DNA of 64,000 nt from Drechslerella dactyloides (lineage: Eukaryota; Ascomycota; Orbiliomycetes; Orbiliales; Orbiliaceae). This document shows, piece by piece, positions 59,109 to 64,000 of this stretch. The position numbers and the translations under genes were made by a program. The stretch spans positions 2,294,001 to 2,358,000 of the forward strand of contig JAGTWJ010000017.1 of assembly GCA_020064725.1 (NCBI GenBank), in the 5' to 3' direction. The notes beneath the pieces were generated by a model, which was given only the letters and a program-made list of their open reading frames with translations, was not told the DNA's origin and did no database searches. Position 1 is the stretch's first letter, and each line of letters starts with the position of its first letter.

Positions 59109-61231
59109 ATGCAAGCGTATATCTTACGGCGGAGGTGCAACCCCGCATCGCTACGATCATGGGCAAATCTCCGGCTGGTCACCACTCCGGTTGGGAGAAG
59201 ACACTACATGAACTCAAACGCAGACGTTGTGAAAGGTATACAAAGCATCCCGGATCCCAGTTCCCTGCTATCGATACTCTGCTGAACATGGTATCCACGT
59301 ACAGAAGGGGATGCCATCTTCCTGAAACCACGACGTCTTAATGCCAAACCTAAAGAATTCATCTACCTGCAGAGGGTTGACGCAGATGGTGTCACCCACA
59401 ACGAGAAGGGCACTATTTTACATAACAACATCATCGGCCGTAGAGTTCGTGATGTCGTTCAGAACCACCGCGGTATGTCATAAAGCAAACTCCTGATTCC
59501 TTGCCATCCGGGGTATCTTCGAGGCAGGAGTATCAAGGGGGTCGTTGTCTCGTACCCGAATACCTAGCTCGCAGAGATCCCGAGTACATGTACAACCACT
59601 CGTATATCATGCATACGCTCTAACACAAAGTGCACTTTCGTCGGCCGCTAGGCGAACGGTACCTGATAAGTTTCCCGACAATGGAAGATTACATCGTCAA
59701 CAGTGCACGGATAGTCACACCCATATACCCTGCTGATGCAGCAACAATTGTCCAGTCCCTTGACCTCCACGTGTCATCTGAAGTCGACCCGGTCAATGGC
59801 CCGCTCGAGATACTAGAAGCAGGAACAGGCCACGGCTCACTAACCCTGCACCTTGCTCGGGCAATCTTCGCCGGCTACGCTGGCAAGGACCAGCCGGCCG
59901 CAATCTTGCACTCTGTGGAGCAGAACCCGTCTTACCACCTGTCCGCACGGCACATGTTCTCGAAATTCCGCAGAGGCCACTACGTAGGTAGTGGGGTCAA
60001 ATTCTATCTAGACAACGTGGAGGACTGGCTGCGGAAGGAGCTTAAAACACGCAATCAAGCACGGCAGACATCGCATGATCCCACGCCTGATGCCCCAGCG
60101 GCTCCAGAGGGAAAGGCAAACGCTGAGCACGGGGATAAGTTGGACCACGACACCAACATCAGCTCTGCAGATGAAACAGGATCGTCTGCTCCGAAAGCTC
60201 AGGCATCCTCGAAAGACCTGCCATTTCTATCAGCCTGCGTACTCGACCTACCTGACCCACGTCCGATGCTGCCGACCATAATGCGGGCAATGCGTCTAGA
60301 AGCAATCTTGGGCTACTGGGCACCGTCGATCACTCAGATTGTCAGCGTGGTGGAGTACATTAGAGTTCAGAAGCTGCCTTTCTTCGTGGATAAGGTGCTC
60401 GAATTCTCAAACGGCGCTGGTGTCAGCGGTGCTAGGCTGTGGGATGTGCGAGTGGCAAAGGTACGGAGTCGAGAGAGGGCCAGGGAAGCCGCTTCGCCAA
60501 CATCAAAGGCCCCACTGAGCAACTTTCATGAGAGGTTTTTGCTGTCAGAGAAGGAAGCCTCGGGCTCGGATCCCTCAAAGCATCCATTCTATGAAAAGCT
60601 TTTGTCTCCAAAGGCAGATGACGACACAAAAGAAGATCTAAGCGACTTCGAGGTTGTCTGTAGACCCAAGGTTGGTGAGAGAACTCAGGGAGGCGGTTTC
60701 TTCCTTGTGCTCAGGCGGGTTGGACACCACCGTGAGAACCCGCTCGAAGAAACTGGCTCGAATGATCAACCCCCTTCTGAACGTTCAAATTTCCCCGACC
60801 TAGAAGAGCATGATCGAAGGATGCTGGAGGGTATGTCGTCTGGCAAGAATATTTTTCCTAGGTCAACGCGATCCTCATCCCCGAATCCAGCCAGGGATTG
60901 GCTCGAGGGTCCTGATGATGAAGCATTGAAGGTCTTAAAGAACGCAGGCATAAAGAGCAGATACCGCGATTTTCTGAGTGGTGAGGATTTTGTCCGCAGA
61001 CTCCAGGAGTCAGCTGCACAGAGAGAATTACGGGAGGGGCGAAGGGCTGGGGCTGCGAGAAAAGAGGACCACTTTGTGCGTGACTGGCTCGCGGGACGAG
61101 ATCAATCCAAGCTGGGCGACGAGCCCGTACGACACGAAGAAACATGGGAAGCTGACGAGCCGGATATCCTCGAAGACGAAGACCTCGCGAGAACCAATGG
61201 ATCGGGAAAGCCATTCACAAGCCAGCGATAG
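59109..61231 (+). CDS. Trm61/GCD14-like SAM methyltransferase, probably mitochondrial
   Basis: Three exons, 59109-59235, 59305-59472 and 59652-61231, give 624 aa. The ATG at 59109 opens an Arg/Ser/Leu-rich, acid-free presequence (MQAYILRRRCNPASLRSWAN) typical of mitochondrial import. The joins restore VVKEGDAIFL and NHRGERYLISFPT. The small N-terminal beta domain (about 43-105) is followed by the Trm61 phrase RIVTPIYPADA, SAM motif I ILEAGTGHGSLTLHLA (about 152-167) and a later VLDLPDP (motif IV region). The family's catalytic subunits make N1-methyladenosine at position 58 of tRNA; the likely target here is mitochondrial RNA, by inference. A roughly 60-residue Ala/Asp/Ser-rich insertion divides the Rossmann domain. 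A C-terminal extension of about 200 residues is charged and probably disordered. No Trm6-type partner is needed for TRMT61B-like enzymes. Confidence 0.85.
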
Positions 61232-62058
61232 TAGAACACTGGCCGGGCACGCTAGAAACGATAAGATATTGTAGGAGTAGCTAACCTACACGCTTTCGAA
61301 CTGTAAATAGTAAATAATACAATACTAAACAAGTTTCGCTGTCTCCTTCTCCCATTCCCGCTCTCGTTTTCGAAAGAAAATGCTATGCGATTGATGATAC
61401 ACGGTAATGATATTCAATGTTTCCTCCCAGTAAGTATGCACGCATGCGTAGTTGTACAGGAGCGATGAAGTATTTTAAAACAGAAAATGCACAGATGACC
61501 TCCTGGAGCAAGCAGCATTCGAATGCGAATGAGCCGAAAAGCACAATCAAGTTAACAACACAGAGCGTAGAAAGCAGTGTAACAAAAGGGATGTGGTGTG
61601 GTGTGCCCGTGGTGATTTTATGGACTTTTGCTGGAAATTCAGAATGCCTCTGCTATGGGAAAACACAAAAAAATTTTGAAGGAACGGTCGGATGAGCGAG
61701 CGTGGTCTATATGGCAAAGAGAGTTGAACGAGCGCGTGGAAGTAGACAAAAGGGAAAGCAGATGCTGAAACTCCTCGTGGTATCTTAAAAATCTAGGTGG
61801 ATGCGAAAGGATAAAAAAAAGAGATAGCGGCTTTTAAGAATGAACGCCTATTGATGAGAAAAAAAATAGAACAGGAAAGCAGAAAGCTCGTTAGTATGTC
61901 CAGCCTCAGGAAGTAAAACGGGAGTTTTTCTTATGAGCTGTAAAGTTTGTCTCGTAAACCAAATTGCTGACGGGGAGGTGAAATGCAATTATTACAATTA
62001 GAGTGGTGAGAACCGTGCACGATCATAGTACTGCTCAAGCCCTGGGACCAGACCTGGA
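61232..62058. other. Convergent 3' region of the Trm61-like and PH-domain genes
   Basis: A-rich, with several poly-A and poly-T stretches as expected for two facing terminator regions. The 61417-61695 frame has no family match and lies in 3' flank, so it is not called. Confidence 0.6.
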
Positions 62059-63617
62059 CTACATGTCGATCAGAGCGGCTTGAGCGTACACATGCGGCTT
62101 ATGGTTCTGGTAGGAAGGCAAGGTAATCTTCGGATCAGGCACGAGCTTGTACTGCCCGGGTACAATCTCGTAGCGGATGCCCTTTTCGATAACCAGATTG
62201 GTCTGGCGAGGAGTGTTGGCGTTGAGGACGTTCATGCATCGCTTGGTGAACCGAAGGTTCTGCTCCCGCGAGATGGTCGTCCCGCCACGCCACTTCTGGG
62301 TTTCCTGCTCGTGCATGGAGGCAGAGGTGTTCCGTGCGAAGCCTGCGAGGTGGCCGCGAAGGGCATAAGGGTTGTATGGGTCGTTAGTGGCAGAAGTTGA
62401 TGGTCGGCTGTAGCCGCGACTGTCATAGTCAAGGACTTCCAAGTTGTGGCTACGCTCTCGGTCTTCTGAGATGCGCAGGTTGCTGAGGTCGGTGATGCTT
62501 TCGGCGGCGTGAGACATGTGAGAGACTGGAGTCATAGCGCCAGACGGTGGCAAGTCGTCGTCATCAAGGTCGGACAAGTTGCCGTGTTCATCGACAATAT
62601 CAAGAACGCCACTGGTGCCCGGTCGGTCGTTTGGATCGAGAGTCAAGTCAAGATCATTGCCATCAGCGTCGACGAGCAGCTGTGGGAAGTGTCGTCGGAT
62701 GATCTCCTGTTGCTGCTGGACGGCATTTGCGCTTTGGGAGGAAGAAGAGGCGCCATCTTGGTTCCTTCTCCTTCGTCGCCTTCGCGGAATGGTCTGATAT
62801 TTTGGTAGATCTCTCTCTTCCAAGGGAAGTGCCATGTTGATACCAGAGCTGAGCCCTTCTAGCCAACTGAAGAAGGTTTCCACTGTCTTACAGGCCAGAA
62901 GAAACTGCTGCGTCTCGGCGCGGATGCGGATGACATAGCTCCGTTTCTTGTAATCGCTTGCAGCCCCAACTTCGGCATGTTGAAGAGTGAAGGATTTGAT
63001 CAACTGGCCAGGCATGAATCCAGTGGCATCATCCGGTTCATCCTCCAGCGGGTCGGGCCTTGGGATTGTCGGATGCTTCTTGATCTTGTGGACCGAGAGA
63101 ACTGTATTGTTGAGAATGCAATACACTCGGTTCCATTTCCCTGGTGGGAAACAACAAGGTGTCAGCGTCGGGGAACGGATACATGTTTTTATTAGGGGCG
63201 GGGATGCATACTGTCACCGGAACGCTCAAATGGGGACTCCATCTCGATCTTTCGATCGAATAGACCCTCCTTCAGCAGAGAGCATTTGTAGCCAGGCAAG
63301 GACTCTCGTCCTTCTTCCGGCCGCGGTGTGACCTTGACTCCTCGGGACGAGAAACGCGGGTCGTCGAGTTCACCATACGATGGAGGAGGCAGCGAGTCGT
63401 CCAGTTGAGAGAGGGACGAATTCGGGAAGGAGTTGATGTATCCAGGGCTCGGCGGCGGGACTTGGTAGCTGTAGTCCGTTATCGACCTTCGCAGCTGGCG
63501 CATACGAGCAGGATCCTTTCCCTTGTTCTGCGGCCTGACATCCTTGCGACTGTAGTTGGTGCCAGAGCCGCTGACGATCTCGTTGACCGACGTCGACGAG
63601 GAGGAGAAGAGCGGCAT
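62059..63617 (-). CDS. PH-domain fungal protein
   Basis: Two exons, 63617-63212 and 63140-62059, give 495 aa. The N-terminal 110 residues are Ser/Pro-rich. A pleckstrin-homology domain follows (about 115-245): LPGYKCSLLKEGLFDRKIEM, then KWNRVYCILNNTVLSVHK joined across the intron, then SYVIRIRAETQQFLLACKTV and the closing Trp helix VETFFSWLEGLSSGINMA. PH domains bind phosphoinositides or proteins at membranes. A basic patch RRRRRRR follows (about 260) and could add lipid or nuclear-signal function. After an acidic disordered part, the last 90 residues (WRGGTTISREQNLRFTKRCM and the end IVPGQYKLVPDPKITLPSY) look ordered and conserved, but I know no name for that domain. Role unknown; signalling or membrane trafficking is plausible. 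Confidence 0.88.
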
Positions 63618-64000
63618 TATGGTTGGAGGTTCGTTGATTGATTGATTGATTGATGAATTAATACGCAGATGGGAGAAGATGCGTGGGAAGTTATAGAGGA
63701 AGATGAGGGGGAATGAGAAGGTATTAAGTAAGCAGCAGAGGAGTGGCTTTATGGAAATTTATATGTGCAGTTTAGAGGTATATATATATTTCTTTTTTCC
63801 TGTTTTGACCCCGGCGTTTCGATCCTGTGTCACCAGGTGGTGATGTCTTCCTCACTTGTTGTAGAACTTGAACGGTGCGTTGCAGCAGCGCTTCCAGCTC
63901 TTATATCAGAGACGGCCATTCATCGAGCGGGAGTGAGGGTTCAGGCAATTGAAACAAAAATATCGTGCGTATCGTAGCGTAATCGTAGCGCGGTTATGGT
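63618..64000. other. Upstream region of the PH-domain gene, at the window edge
   Basis: Promoter and leader of the minus-strand gene. A GATT tetranucleotide repeat lies at 63634-63655. No other gene is seen before the sequence ends. Confidence 0.55.
63634..63655. repeat. (GATT)n tetranucleotide repeat
   Basis: Five to six tandem units about 20 bp upstream of the PH-domain start codon, so probably in its 5' leader. Confidence 0.85.

Noticed and set aside
59473..59651. Extra coding exon inside intron 2 of the Trm61-like gene (frame reading GRCLVPEYLARRDPEYM)
   Set aside because: It ends in a stop, and skipping it rebuilds the family phrase GERYLISFPTMEDYIV in phase. Most likely intronic.
61417..61695. 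92-codon frame between two convergent genes
   Set aside because: Low-complexity, no family match, and located in A-rich 3' flanks.

Overview
The window is nuclear DNA of a filamentous ascomycete (Pezizomycotina). The evidence is short (about 45-210 bp) GT-AG spliceosomal introns with CTAAC/CTGAC-like branch points, wide intergenic spaces with pyrimidine-rich leaders, and several fungal-type genes: a NUC-1/PalcA-type phosphate regulator, a GH5 anchored by a membrane segment, and a septin. The class cannot be fixed from sequence alone. Fourteen protein-coding genes and one tRNA gene are well supported; most were rebuilt by joining exons at splice sites that keep a family motif intact. There are no bacterial-style operons, plasmids, CRISPR arrays or intact transposons.

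Layout. 1-4.8 kb is gene-poor and leads into a Cdh1/Fizzy-related APC/C activator (+). A NUC-1/PHO4-type bHLH gene (-) converges on it. A 7.7 kb space with no supported gene follows, then a 108-aa conserved small protein (+), a G3BP-like NTF2/RRM/RGG protein (+), a divergent septin with a C-terminal membrane segment (+), a YIPPHLR-motif protein (+) and a SIRT4-like sirtuin (+). At 34.9-36.2 kb, on the minus strand, lies an unrecognised gene whose last exons are duplicated in tandem. It is followed by an intron-bearing tRNA-Ala(CGC) gene (-) and a PHO13-type HAD phosphatase (+). A second gene-poor stretch (38.1-45.65 kb) holds decayed coding remnants, including a probable third copy of the unrecognised gene. 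Next come a membrane GT2-like glycosyltransferase (+) and a membrane-anchored GH5 hydrolase (+), then a small Cys-rich protein (+). The end of the window holds cohesin SMC1 (-), a mitochondrial Trm61-like methyltransferase (+, divergent from SMC1) and a PH-domain protein (-, convergent with the methyltransferase).

Most genes are unrelated housekeeping loci. Two loose themes can be inferred. Cdh1, SMC1 and the septin act in mitosis, chromosome cohesion and division. The GT2-like enzyme and the GH5 hydrolase are adjacent, co-directional and both suited to cell-wall or surface glycan work.

The best candidates for new biology are the tandemly duplicated orphan exons with matching introns and their relic at 41.5 kb, the transmembrane septin, and the strong excess of the palindrome TGCATGCA in non-coding DNA. 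Two corrections would be missed by simple ORF calling: a 24-bp last exon restoring the SMC1 C-terminus, and a 5' exon giving the Trm61-like protein a mitochondrial presequence.
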